Shown: positions 1-8,296, numbered from the stretch's first letter. The stretch: 11,500 nucleotides of DNA from Anaeromyces robustus (GCA_002104895.1 MCFG01000009.1:323501-335000); one strand, 5' to 3'. Numbers and translations: made by a program. Notes: generated from the letters alone by a model not told the origin.

Positions 1-4
1 AAAA

Positions 5-148
5 GTAAGCCAAAAAAAGAAAAATAAAAATAAGATAAAAATAAAAAAATATATAATTTAATTTTTCAAATTATTATTTTATCAGTATTATTATTATTTT
101 TTCTGATAAAAAAAATTAATTAAAAATATTATTGATATATTTTTATAG
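5..148 (+). other. Putative intron (144 nt) of the left-edge gene
   Basis: A GTAAGC donor starts at base 5, directly after four A residues at the window edge. The stretch that follows is almost pure A/T and stop-rich, and ends in the acceptor TTTTATAG immediately before the exon at 149. The donor sits so close to the window edge that the preceding exon cannot be checked. Confidence 0.4.
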
Positions 149-812
149 GGTATTTGGGCCAATTTAATATTTGAACTTTATTACTGTACAAATGATGATG
201 ATGGTAATAATGATATTAATAATAATAATAATCAATAATTCAATAATTAATATTATATATATCTGTATATATAAATTAATAATAATTTATAATTAACTTT
301 TTTTTTTATCCTTTATTTAAAAACGTAGAACGATACAGTATACAAGCAAATAATGTAAAACGCAAAAAAATTTTTTTTTTCAATTATTACTAATATAATA
401 TATATATATATAAATATAAAATTATAAAAAAATGAAGAAAAAAAATTAATATTCAAAATGTTAAATTTATTAATTCATTATTCTATTAAAATATTAACTA
501 TACTAATTTTATTATCATTTATAATTATTATATTATTATATGATATGATATATATATAATACATAATGATTTATATATATATATTAATATATATATATAT
601 TAATTTATTGATAATAAAAATAGAAAATACTGCGTAATATATTTGTACAATCAGCTAATACACCATTAGGTTATCCAGTCTATGTCAATGCTGAAAAAGT
701 TACCGTTGTTCATTGTGTTTCAACCCATGTAGATAAAGTTTATGATAATACACAACAAGAAACAAATCCATATAATGATTCTCAATATGATAGTACACAA
801 TATGAAGTTTAA
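149..812 (+). CDS. 3'-terminal exons of an unrecognised gene (partial, runs off left edge)
   Basis: Two short islands of coding-like composition can be joined. Exon A is 149-203, preceded by the acceptor TTTTATAG, and reads GIWANLIFELYYCTNDDD plus one extra base. Exon B is 655-812, preceded by the acceptor TACAATCAG, and starts with two bases of a codon. Joining G+CT gives Ala and keeps the frame open for 51 more codons to a TAA at 810-812. Exon B begins NTPLGYPVYVNAEKV, continues VTVVHCVSTHVDKVYDN and ends in a Gln/Asn/Asp/Tyr/Ser/Thr-rich tail. The first exon has a hydrophobic, aromatic segment that could be the end of a membrane helix, but it is too short to call. Bases 1-4 may be the end of a further exon. 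I do not recognise the family. Alternatives: exon A stops at TAA 236-238 without splicing, or exon B starts at an upstream TAG acceptor near 632. The gene faces the WDR27-like gene tail to tail. Confidence 0.55.
204..654 (+). other. Putative phase-1 intron (451 nt) of the left-edge gene
   Basis: The donor is GTAATA after the GATGATGATG at the end of the first exon, and the acceptor is CAATCAG at 648-654. The intron is phase 1 on both sides, which supports the pairing. A TACTAAT branch-like motif lies near 387. Inside it, 324-365 has a noticeably more mixed composition than the rest. It could not be fitted as an extra exon, because the 16-nt segment bounded by its AG and GT breaks the frame. 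Confidence 0.45.
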
Positions 813-845
813 AAATAATATTATATATATAAATGAAAAAAAAAA

Positions 846-855
846 AATAAATAAA
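846..855 (+). terminator. Candidate polyadenylation signal of the left-edge gene
   Basis: Two overlapping AATAAA hexamers (846-851 and 850-855) lie 34-44 bases past the TAA at 810-812 and are followed directly by a T-rich tract. Such hexamers are common by chance in this composition, so position relative to the stop is the only support. Confidence 0.3.
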
Positions 856-1343
856 CTTTTTTTTTTACCTCTTTTAACATTTAATAATATATTATTAAAT
901 GAGCATTAATTATTATTTTTGTAAATTATAAAAAAATACCCCTCAAAAAAAAAATATTTATATACCAATAATTTATATATAAATTTAAAAAAATTATATA
1001 TAGAAATATATATTACATATATAGACTTTAAAATTTTTTTATTTCTTAGTATTTTTTATTTTCTTATCATAATTATTATTCTTTTTTTTAATTTTTTATT
1101 CTCTTAATAAAGATGATAAATTACAAAATGTAAAAAAAAATTGGTATAATTTTTTTTATTAAAAATAAATAATTTATAGTTATAAAAATTAAAAATTATA
1201 AAAAAAAAAATTGGTATATATATCAAATATAAATAAAACATGAATAAATTTTTTAATCTAAAATAAATATAAAATATTTACAATTATATACAATATATTA
1301 AAATTTGGTATATCTGTTTCATAAGGAAAAACTAACAAAATAG

Positions 1344-1378
<35 letters not shown>
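1344..1378. repeat. (AAAT)n tetranucleotide microsatellite
   Basis: About eight perfect tandem copies of AAAT/TAAA lie in the convergent spacer. The array is uninterrupted, as expected for slippage in A/T-rich DNA. No function is implied. Confidence 0.85.
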
Positions 1379-1382
<4 letters not shown>

Positions 1383-1623
1383 AAATGGTATCTAATTATG
1401 ATTTTAAGCTATTAAATGAATATTAAATTATTTTAATATAAATTATATACAATGGAAAAAAGATCTTTTTTTTTTTTCTTAAATTATGATATCTCTAAAT
1501 TATATTACATATTGTATTTTTTTTTTTTAAAAAAAAAAAAAAGAAACTTTAAAAGTGATAAATTTATACATAACAAAATATATTATTTGTATATTGTTAA
1601 TTTCTTTTTTCATCAGTATTGTT

Positions 1624-1635
1624 TTTATTTTTATT
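1624..1635 (-). terminator. Candidate polyadenylation signals of the WDR27-like gene
   Basis: TTTATT occurs at 1624-1629 and 1630-1635 on the plus strand, which is AATAAA twice on the minus strand, about 130-145 bases past the stop at 1767. They lie beyond the (GGAAAA)n array, so their use would place that array in the messenger RNA. Chance occurrence is quite possible in this A/T context. Confidence 0.25.
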
Positions 1636-1658
1636 TCTTTTTTTTTCTTTTGTCCTTT

Positions 1659-1724
1659 CCTTTTCCTTTTCCTTTTCCTTTTCCTTTTCCTTTTCCTTTT
1701 CCTTTTCCTTTTCCTTTTCCTTTT
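1659..1724. repeat. (CCTTTT)n hexanucleotide array, about 11 copies
   Basis: Eleven perfect CCTTTT units run in tandem and are flanked by T runs. It is the most cytosine-rich stretch in the spacer. It lies 43-108 bases beyond the stop codon of the WDR27-like gene, so on the transcribed strand it would read (GGAAAA)n within the 3' untranslated region if the gene uses the poly(A) signals near 1624-1635. Confidence 0.9.
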
Positions 1725-1766
1725 TTTTTTTTTTTCTAAAAAAAAATTTTTTTTTCTTAATTTCTT

Positions 1767-4700
1767 TTAATTCATTTCCGTAAAAAATCTTACTTTACCA
1801 TCAATAGATGAAGTAGCTAATTCAGCAAATTTTGGATTAAAATCAACATCTAATACAGCATCGGTATGACCACCAGCTACTTTAGCTAAAGTATTACTAG
1901 TTCTAACATCCCAAATATAATAACCATTTTCTTCACTACCACTAGAAATATACCGACCACAAGGAGAAATAGAACATTTTAAAGGATATTTTGAATGAGA
2001 ATGACCTTCAAAAACTCTAACATTATGTTGAGTTCTTATATCCCACCAACGTATAGAATCATTAATAGAACAAGTTAAAAATCCATCATGAAAATTAGAA
2101 CAAGGTGTTTCATAATCCGCTAAAGTTATAGAATGAATTGGTTTACCTTTTGAGGCATTAGGTATACTTAAAATAAGTTTATTAACATTGGCATCATAAA
2201 TATTAATCTAAATGATAATAATTTATTAAAAAAAGAAAAAGAAAAAGTAAAAAAAAAAGATTATTTTAATATAATATAATTAGTATGAATATTTATAACA
2301 TGATCGATATAAATGATAATACTATAATAAAACATTAATCAAGAAATTCTATATCAATATGTAAACTAAATTATTTTAAACTTTTTTAATTACTAATTTT
2401 TTTTTCGTTTTTATTACTATTATTATTTTATGTATGTACGTATTATTATTATTATTATACATACGGATTTATCAGAAGAAGCCGTTAATAATAAATGAGA
2501 TAAATTATTATTTATACAAGAGAGAGCCGTAAAATATTGAGCATCTGTTGTATAAGAAGTAGTAATTTTATATTTATTATTATTTTGATGAGGTTTTACT
2601 GATCCCGATTCTTGTTTTTGTAAGAGATAACGATAGAAATAAAGTTTATTATGATGAAGTAAAACAATAAAATGATTTTGATAAAAAAGGGAAGCATCTT
2701 TAATTTCATAAGTAAAAATAGAACCACGATTCATACTAGAAAAAGAAGAAGAAGAAAAGGAAGAAGTATTTGAAATATTAGAAGAAAATTGTTGATGATG
2801 ATAATTATTTTTAGGAGTACCATGAACATATTTTAAAATTAATAAAGGATCTGTTTTATTTAATGACCATAATCTTGCTGTATTATCTTTTGAACTTGTA
2901 ATTAATAATTGACATTCATTACCATTACCGTTACCGTTACTTCCTCCTAAAAGTTTATTTAATTCATTATTATTTTTACAACCCCAACGTATATTAGTAA
3001 TAGAATTATTATGACCTACTAAATCTCTAGAATATTTCCAATTCCAATGATAAAGTTGACCTTTTTCTTTTTCAGATTTAAATTTATATTTATAAATACA
3101 AGCAATATTATTAACAGAAGCAGAAGCAATATAATTACCATTATAATTATAAGTAATAGAAGAAATAGGACTATTTTGTTGAATGCAATCAGGATTATAT
3201 TTTATTCTAAATTTAAAACAACCTTTACATTGATCATATGATTTAAATTCATTTGGTATATTAAAATCATCATTATTATTATTAGTAATATTATTATTAT
3301 TATTTGAAATACTATTAATATTCTTATTGATTTGATTGGATGAAGCTGGTCTTTTCAATCCATGATTATAATTAGAAGCGGGTAAAGATGATGAAGATGA
3401 AGATGATGATGAAGAATAATATTTTTTTTTTAATTTAGATTTTATTTCAGGTAATGATCTCGTAGAATTAGAAGATTTTATAGAAAGAGAAGAAAGACTA
3501 CGACATACTTGACCCAATCCTTTTTGAGATGAATTAGTTGGAGTAATAGTCGTATTAGTAGTAGCCGATAAAGGTCTTTTCATTAATTTCTTTTTAGTAG
3601 TAGTAGAAGTAGTTGAAGTAGTAGTAGAAGTAGTTGAAGTAGTAGTAGAAAATTTTTTTGAAAAAGCTAAACTAGTAGGTACAGTAGAATAACCAGAAGA
3701 TTTAACATGAGAATGAAAAGTTATCGGTTGATTCATAATATCTAAAGTACCTAAACCACCAATAGTAGTTTGTTTTTTCCTACTTCTTTTTAATTTACTA
3801 TCTTTTAATTTATTTTCTAAAAAAGCCCATTTTAAAGGAGAATCAGAATCCACAGGTTTTTCCGAATTTGTAGCATATAAAGAAGTAGGTATTATAGAAT
3901 TTAAATGATTAGTATTATCATTAATAATAATAGTATTATTATTATTATTATTACTATTATCATTATTCTTATTATTCTTATTATTTTTGTTATTATTATT
4001 TTCCGAGGATAGAGTTGAAAAATGGGGTTTTCTTGAAAATTGATCCAATCCTAAAATTAAAGATTTTTTAAAAAAAGTAAATCTTTCCAAAAAATATTTT
4101 AAGAAAATTAAAATAAATTTAGGAATTTTAGGATTAAAATCAGCATCAATATGATCTTTTATTTGTTCCATCGTTGAAATTCCCATATTATTAAATTCCG
4201 TGATAATATCATTAAAAACATTTCTAGACCAATATCCTTTAACATTTTTTTCCGTAACTTTATAAATTAATTCGGAAAAATCTAATTTATTATTTATATA
4301 ATCTTTACATAATTGATCAATTTCTTCTTTTGAAAATTTTAAAATATCCTCCTTGATGATTGAATTTTGATTTAACGTTAATTCTAAAAGGTTAATCCAT
4401 TGGTTAAATCGATGACTTAATAAAATTAAAGTAGAATTGGTAAAATTAAAAAATTGATAATTATCTACTAAAGTCATAGAATATTCTATTTGATCTGGAT
4501 TTAATTTTGGATTACCTTTACCAAAAAAATGAGATAAAGGTATTTCATGAAGATTATAATGATATAAAATATTATAATTATCTGAATCTAAAATAATAAT
4601 ACCTTGAGCCATACCAATTAAAAGGTAAGAAGATTTTATTTTAACTTTATTATATTCAGAAGATGATGATGAAGAAGAAGAAGAAGAAGAAGAAGATGAT

Positions 4701-6753
4701 GATGATGGTGATGATGGTGATGAGGATAATGTAGGTGATGAAGATGAAGATGAAGGTATTGAATGATTATGACTATGATGATATAATTTTGAATGATTAT
4801 GACTATGATGATTATAACTATTTTTAATAGAAAATGTATGAGGTAAAAAATGAATATTTAAAATTCCATTCCCCTGACCATAATCAATATTATGTATATC
4901 TTTTTTTTTAATTAAATCATTATAAGTTGATGAATTTTCTTCTTCTTCTTCTTCTACTTCTTTTATTTTCCATTTTGGTAAACTACTTACAACATTTATA
5001 TCAATTGCTTTACCTTGATTTTTATTATTATTTTTAGCAAAATCTTCTAAATCTTGATCTACTGTATTTTTCCAATAATTGGTTAAATCTGTAATATGAA
5101 TACAACGAGGTTCACAAATCATTTTAGTTCTTAAAGTATTTAAATCATAAAATCTTAAACGACCATCTTGTCCACCTATAATTATTCTACAACGATTTTG
5201 ATCAATTGCAATACTAGTTAAAGGTAACGGTGATAATATTTCTGATTGATAAATACAAGATTCATTTTGAAAATCCCATACTTTCAATGAATGAAGTTAA
5301 AAAAAAAAGGAATTTTTTTTTTATAATTTAAATAATAATTGTTATATAAATGTGATTTATAATTTCATAATTTTATATATTTATATATATACATATATGA
5401 ACAATAAAATGTATATAATAATTATAAATATAAATAAAATATAATATAATATAAAAGTTAATTATTATATAATAAGATGAAATAAAAATAGTGTTAATAT
5501 AAATTTATATTATATTCATAGTATTAAATATAGATATAGATATTAAATATTAAATATATATATAGATATGTATAAAATGTATAAATAATAGACGTGACGT
5601 GAATATATATTTATAATTATTATATATTATATTTATAATTATTATATATTATTATAATAATAATAATAATAATAATAATTGTAATAATGATAATTATAGT
5701 AATAAATATAGTAATATAGTAATAAATAAAGAAATAAATAAAATAATAAGATTTATTTATATTTAATACATTATATATAATTATAATTATTATATAAAAT
5801 AAAAAATTTATTTACTTACTTATAAAAGTTCTATCTTCACTTAAGGATAATAAACATAAAAAAGGTTGATAATTTTGAGAAAGATCAGCGGTAGTATAAA
5901 AAAATAAAACATTAGTAACTCTTTCTTTATGACCTTCTAATTTAATAATTTTTAAAGTTTGCCATTCAATAATATAAATATCTTTATCGACACCTATAGC
6001 AATCCATTGATCTGTTTTATCACACGTTACCCAGTCTACTTCACCGAAACCTGTTTCAATTTCTTCTTCATGGATTAATTGTAAATGAATAACATTTAAT
6101 ATAGAAATAATCATTTTATTTCTAGAACAAGTAATAAAAAGAGAACAAGAATCCACGACATTAGTACTCATAGTTACAGCTGTAATAGGATCTGTATGAT
6201 TTAAACTTATACCATATTTATATTTTAAATCATAGGAAAGACCATGAAGTGGAAGATTATTATTTTTATGATTATTATCTTTAAAATTATTTAAATCTTC
6301 AATAATATCTTTAGAAGATCCATGATATTGATTATAAATATCATTTATATTAATTAAAGAATAAATTTCATTTTCTTCTTCATCCTCATCCTCATCTTCA
6401 TCCTCTTCCTCTTGTTCTTCTCTTCTATTTCTATTACTATTATAGTTATAACCTTTTTTTCCACCTAATAAATTATTAATACTTCGTGAAGATGGCTTAT
6501 AAGAAGAAGCACGACGTCGATTATTATGAAAAGATTTACCATAAGTATTATGATTATTATTATTGTTACATATATTATTTTTTAAAGGACATGCTATAAA
6601 TTTAGAAGAAAGACTTAATTCACTATTTCTTGGTAAATAATTCAAATTAATTTTTGATAATAATTTTAAATTAAATTTTATTTCATTTTTATTTTTTTCA
6701 TATTCTTTTACTATTTCAGTTTTATTTAATTTTTTTATACTATTGGTAAGCAT
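1767..6753 (-). CDS. WDR27: WDR27-like WD40 repeat protein, three exons, 1396 aa
   Basis: The exons are 6753-5820, 5280-2465 and 2207-1767 (TAA). Both junctions keep the frame and give 1396 residues. The start is the only in-frame Met before the first blade. WD-type blades are visible at about 183-222, 236-266, 271-314 (LEGHKERV to SEDRTFIIWD), 322-358 (GGQDGRLRFYDLN), 520-555, 1014-1044, 1065-1118 (SSKDNTARLWSLN), 1165-1198, 1217-1266, 1275-1316, 1317-1360 (SPCGRYISSGSEENG) and 1361-1394 (GGHTDAVLDVDFNP to ATSSIDGKVRFF). The SEDRxFxxWD blade, the segment SEILSPLPLTSIAID and the last two blades resemble human WDR27 as I remember it. That protein is about 830 residues and poorly characterised, probably a propeller scaffold. 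The extra length comes from Asn, Ser, Thr, His and acidic runs, plus a probably helical insert at 622-729. No catalytic motif is seen. WD40 identity is very sure and WDR27 orthology likely. A different divergent WD40 family is the alternative. Confidence 0.8.
2208..2464 (-). other. Intron 2 of the WDR27-like gene (257 nt, phase 0)
   Basis: On the minus strand the donor is GTATGT at 2464-2459 and the acceptor is CATTTAG ending at 2208. Splicing joins TASSDKS to INIYDANVNKL, which completes a WD-type blade. Reading through instead gives a run of Ile codons and an early stop. The downstream exon is an uninterrupted 146-codon frame with three further WD-like blades. Confidence 0.85.
3596..3649 (-). 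repeat. Thr/Ser tandem tract in the WDR27-like protein
   Basis: Residues about 856-873 repeat the pattern STTTSTT. The underlying DNA has a 21-nt period (ACT/TCT/TCA codons), so the repeat is visible at both the DNA and protein level. It lies in the disordered linker. A shorter Ser10 run follows at 3386-3415. Confidence 0.8.
3905..4000 (-). repeat. Asn-rich tract in the WDR27-like protein
   Basis: Residues about 739-770 are mostly Asn with some Lys and Ile, encoded by AAT/AAC runs. The tract directly follows the helical insert and opens a roughly 240-residue disordered, basic, Ser/Thr/Asn-rich linker that lasts until the next blade at about 1014. Confidence 0.85.
4028..4351 (-). other. Ordered, probably helical insert (residues about 622-729) in the WDR27-like protein
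   Basis: The segment begins KEDILKFSKEEIDQLCKDY and ends near LGLDQFSRK. It has no WD signature, no homopolymer runs, and amphipathic spacing of Leu/Ile/Phe with charged residues, including a hydrophobic stretch FILIFLKYFLERFTFF. It looks like a folded helical domain set between propeller blades, unlike the Ser/Asn linkers around it. I do not recognise its family. Confidence 0.5.
4658..4753 (-). repeat. Poly-Ser (Ser/Pro) tract in the WDR27-like protein
   Basis: Residues about 488-519 are nearly all Ser with a few Pro and Thr. The codons are clustered by type (blocks of TCA, then blocks of TCT), which points to trinucleotide slippage. It follows a duplicated HHSHNHS stretch (about 469-485) and comes just before the segment YLLIGMAQGIIILDS, so it is a linker between propeller blades. 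Confidence 0.85.
5281..5819 (-). other. Intron 1 of the WDR27-like gene (539 nt, phase 1)
   Basis: On the minus strand the donor is GTAAGT at 5819-5814 and the acceptor is TTGAAAG ending at 5281, with a T-rich tract and TTTAAC about 20 bases upstream of the acceptor. Splicing joins A+TA into an Ile codon and restores the blade ending SEDRTFIIWD. Without splicing, the upstream frame stops three codons later. It is about twice the length of intron 2 and contains a 22-bp tandem duplication, an (AAT)n tract and a GACGT repeat, each listed below. Confidence 0.85.
5609..5652. repeat. Exact 22-bp tandem duplication in intron 1, followed by (AAT)n
   Basis: The unit ATTTATAATTATTATATATT plus AT occurs twice head to tail (5609-5630 and 5631-5652) and is followed by about eight AAT/ATA units to 5680. 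This is a recent local duplication inside the larger intron of the WDR27-like gene. Confidence 0.8.
6367..6420 (-). repeat. Acidic Glu/Asp run in the WDR27-like protein
   Basis: Residues 112-129 are almost all Glu and Asp, encoded by runs of GAA/GAG/GAT. The run follows a basic Arg/Asn-rich stretch (about 78-111) and precedes the first recognisable blade at about 183, so it lies in a disordered N-terminal extension. Confidence 0.8.
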
Positions 6754-7383
6754 TGATAATATAAGGTATATATATATGCTGCAAATATATTTACTAAAGA
6801 ATAATTATATAAAAAAAAAAGAACTATAATTATATTCTTTATTCATTAATTTTTTATGTATAATATAACTATATACATATACAGAAAATATAAATACATA
6901 TATATAATATAATTTTAAAAATTTTTATATTATATTATATTATATTATATTTATATTATTACATAAAACAATAATTATAATGAAATAACAGGTATTTATG
7001 TTGTTTGCTTTTTTAGTTTGTTAATATAAATATTTTATATTATTTTTCATTCCATAAAAGCGAATAATTAAAAAAAAAAAAAAACTATAAAATTTAATAA
7101 TTTTTTAATTAAACAAATTTGGTTAATTAAAAATTCATGTAATTATTTAAATATTTAATATTTAATAAAGAAAAATGAATATTTGAAATATAAATTTTTT
7201 AATTTATTTTTTTTTTAATTAATTTTTTTTATACTTTTATTTTTTTATTTTTTTATTTTTTTTTAATTTAGTATATATACATAATTTTTTAAATATCTAT
7301 ACATCTATATATCAATAATTTTTCTATTTCTATATTTTCTATATTTCTATATACTTTTTATTACATTTTTAAATAATGTATAA

Positions 7384-7408
7384 ATAATGTATTAGGGAAA
7401 TACATTAT
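7384..7408. repeat. Perfect 10-bp inverted repeat with 5-nt loop
   Basis: ATAATGTATT and AATACATTAT are exact reverse complements separated by AGGGA. A partial direct copy (AATAATGTAT) lies immediately to the left, starting at 7372. The arms contain G/C, which makes a chance match less likely than for pure A/T palindromes in this region. Confidence 0.7.
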
Positions 7409-7453
7409 CTCTTATTTTATGTATCAAATAAATATTTATTTATCAATATTAAA

Positions 7454-7497
7454 AAATAAATAATTATAAATATAACTTTTTTTATAATTATTTATTT
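7454..7497. repeat. 17-bp A/T inverted repeat with 10-nt loop
   Basis: AAATAAATAATTATAAA and TTTATAATTATTTATTT are exact reverse complements around TATAACTTTT. The right arm is partly repeated once more at about 7500-7518. Arms are pure A/T, so this could arise from the surrounding tetranucleotide repeats. Confidence 0.65.
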
Positions 7498-7685
7498 ATT
7501 ATAATTATTTATTTATTTTAATATTTATTTTAATATTTATATAATTTTCACTATTAAAAGTCAAATTTTATATATATTTTATAGATTATGGATTATAATA
7601 TTATATATTATATACAATTAAAAATTTTGTTAATCATTAATCATTAATAATTATAATAATTATAAAACAATGACAATGATGAACA

Positions 7686-7850
7686 TTTATTTTATTTTAT
7701 TTTATTTTATTTTATTTTATTTTACTTTGTTTTATTTTATTTTATTTTATTTTATTTTATTTTATTTTATTTTATTTTATTTTACTTTGTTTTATTTTAT
7801 TTTATTTTATTTTATTTTATTTTATTTTATTTTATTTTATTTTATTTTAT
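7686..7850. repeat. (TTTTA)n minisatellite, about 33 units, with a 60-bp higher-order period
   Basis: Near-perfect TTTTA pentamers run for about 165 bp. The only interruptions are two identical variants, TTTACTTTGT, at 7721-7730 and 7781-7790, exactly 60 bp apart. This indicates that a 12-unit block was duplicated as a whole. An apparent reading frame through it (Phe/Ile/Leu/Tyr repeats) is a by-product of the repeat. Confidence 0.9.
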
Positions 7851-8037
7851 CATATGGTTTATTTGTTTTATATTTTTTTTATATTTAATTATATTTTTTA
7901 TTACTATAAATATACAAGATAAAAAAAATTTTATTTTTTATTAATTTGTTTTAATTTTTCTTACTTTTTTTTTCCTTATTCTATTGTTTCCCTTCAATTA
8001 TTTCTACTTTTTTATTTAAACTTTTTTATTTATTATA
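7851..8037. other. T-rich spacer between the two pentamer arrays
   Basis: This spacer is strongly T-biased on the plus strand, with scattered C (for example GTTTCCCTTCAATTATTTC near 7986-8004). No coding potential, RNA gene or known motif is seen. Confidence 0.5.
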
Positions 8038-8093
8038 TTTATTTTATTTTATTTTATTTTATTTTATTTTATTTTATTTTATTTTATTTTATT
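8038..8093. repeat. Second (TTTTA)n array, about 11 units
   Basis: Perfect ATTTT pentamers run without interruption and on the same strand as the larger array about 190 bp to the left. A shared unit and orientation suggest either a common origin or the same local slippage bias. Confidence 0.9.
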
Positions 8094-8205
8094 CGTTCTT
8101 TTTTACTTTTTCTTTTTTCTTTTTCTTTTTCAATTTTGTTATTATTTTTTTTTCTTTATTTCTTTTTTCTTTTTTATTTTTTTTTCTTTTTTTCTTTGTT
8201 TCATC
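8094..8205. repeat. Polypyrimidine T/C tract
   Basis: T runs of 4-12 are separated by single C residues (TTTTTC-type imperfect repeats), with very few purines for over 100 bp. The region from 7686 to here is heavily strand-asymmetric (T on plus, A on minus). No gene is seen. Confidence 0.75.
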
Positions 8206-8296
8206 TTTAAATGAATAAATTAACAAATAATAGTAATAAAATAATTAGAATAAAATCAATTTTTAAAAATACATTTTTATAAATCTTAAAATAATT

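Larger units (their letters stand above)
813..1766. other. Convergent intergenic spacer
   Basis: This spacer separates the stop of the left-edge gene from the stop of the WDR27-like gene. It is nearly all A/T, with many A and T homopolymers, a T-run/A-run junction at about 1517-1542 and the two short tandem arrays listed separately. Apparent reading frames here encode only Phe/Leu/Lys/Ile-rich strings made from T and A runs, so I regard them as chance. I see no RNA gene. Confidence 0.7.
6754..7685. promoter_or_regulatory. Upstream region of the WDR27-like gene
   Basis: This stretch must hold the promoter of the minus-strand WDR27-like gene, since its ATG is at 6753 and nothing else is coded here. 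It is almost pure A/T, so TATA-like matches are everywhere and none can be singled out. Acceptor-like TTTGCAG (ending at 6779 on the minus strand) and TTTAG just upstream of it, next to a T-rich tract, leave room for a spliced 5' untranslated leader. Two inverted repeats lie within it (7384-7408 and 7454-7497). Confidence 0.4.

Noticed and set aside
1452-1770. Overlapping plus-strand frames of about 70-95 codons
   Set aside because: They consist of Phe/Leu/Lys/Pro strings produced by T runs, A runs and the CCTTTT array. There is no splice or composition support, and they overlap the end of the WDR27-like gene.
2423-2464. Continuation of the middle exon into a run of Ile codons
   Set aside because: It starts exactly at a GTATGT donor, and the spliced alternative completes a WD blade in frame. 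The Ile run is intron sequence (ATA repeats).
3047-3241. Plus-strand frame of 64 codons
   Set aside because: It is antisense to exon 2 of the WDR27-like gene, which has clear protein-level support. The frame is a shadow of that coding sequence.
5281-5287. A separate gene starting at a TTG codon before KVWDF
   Set aside because: It is not an ATG, and the AAAG|TATGG acceptor joins in frame to the upstream exon to give RTFIIWD. A separate start is not needed.
7670-7888. Plus-strand frame with repeating Phe-Ile-Leu-Phe-Tyr
   Set aside because: It is a mechanical translation of the (TTTTA)n array. An open frame is expected because the pentamer contains no stop in this frame.
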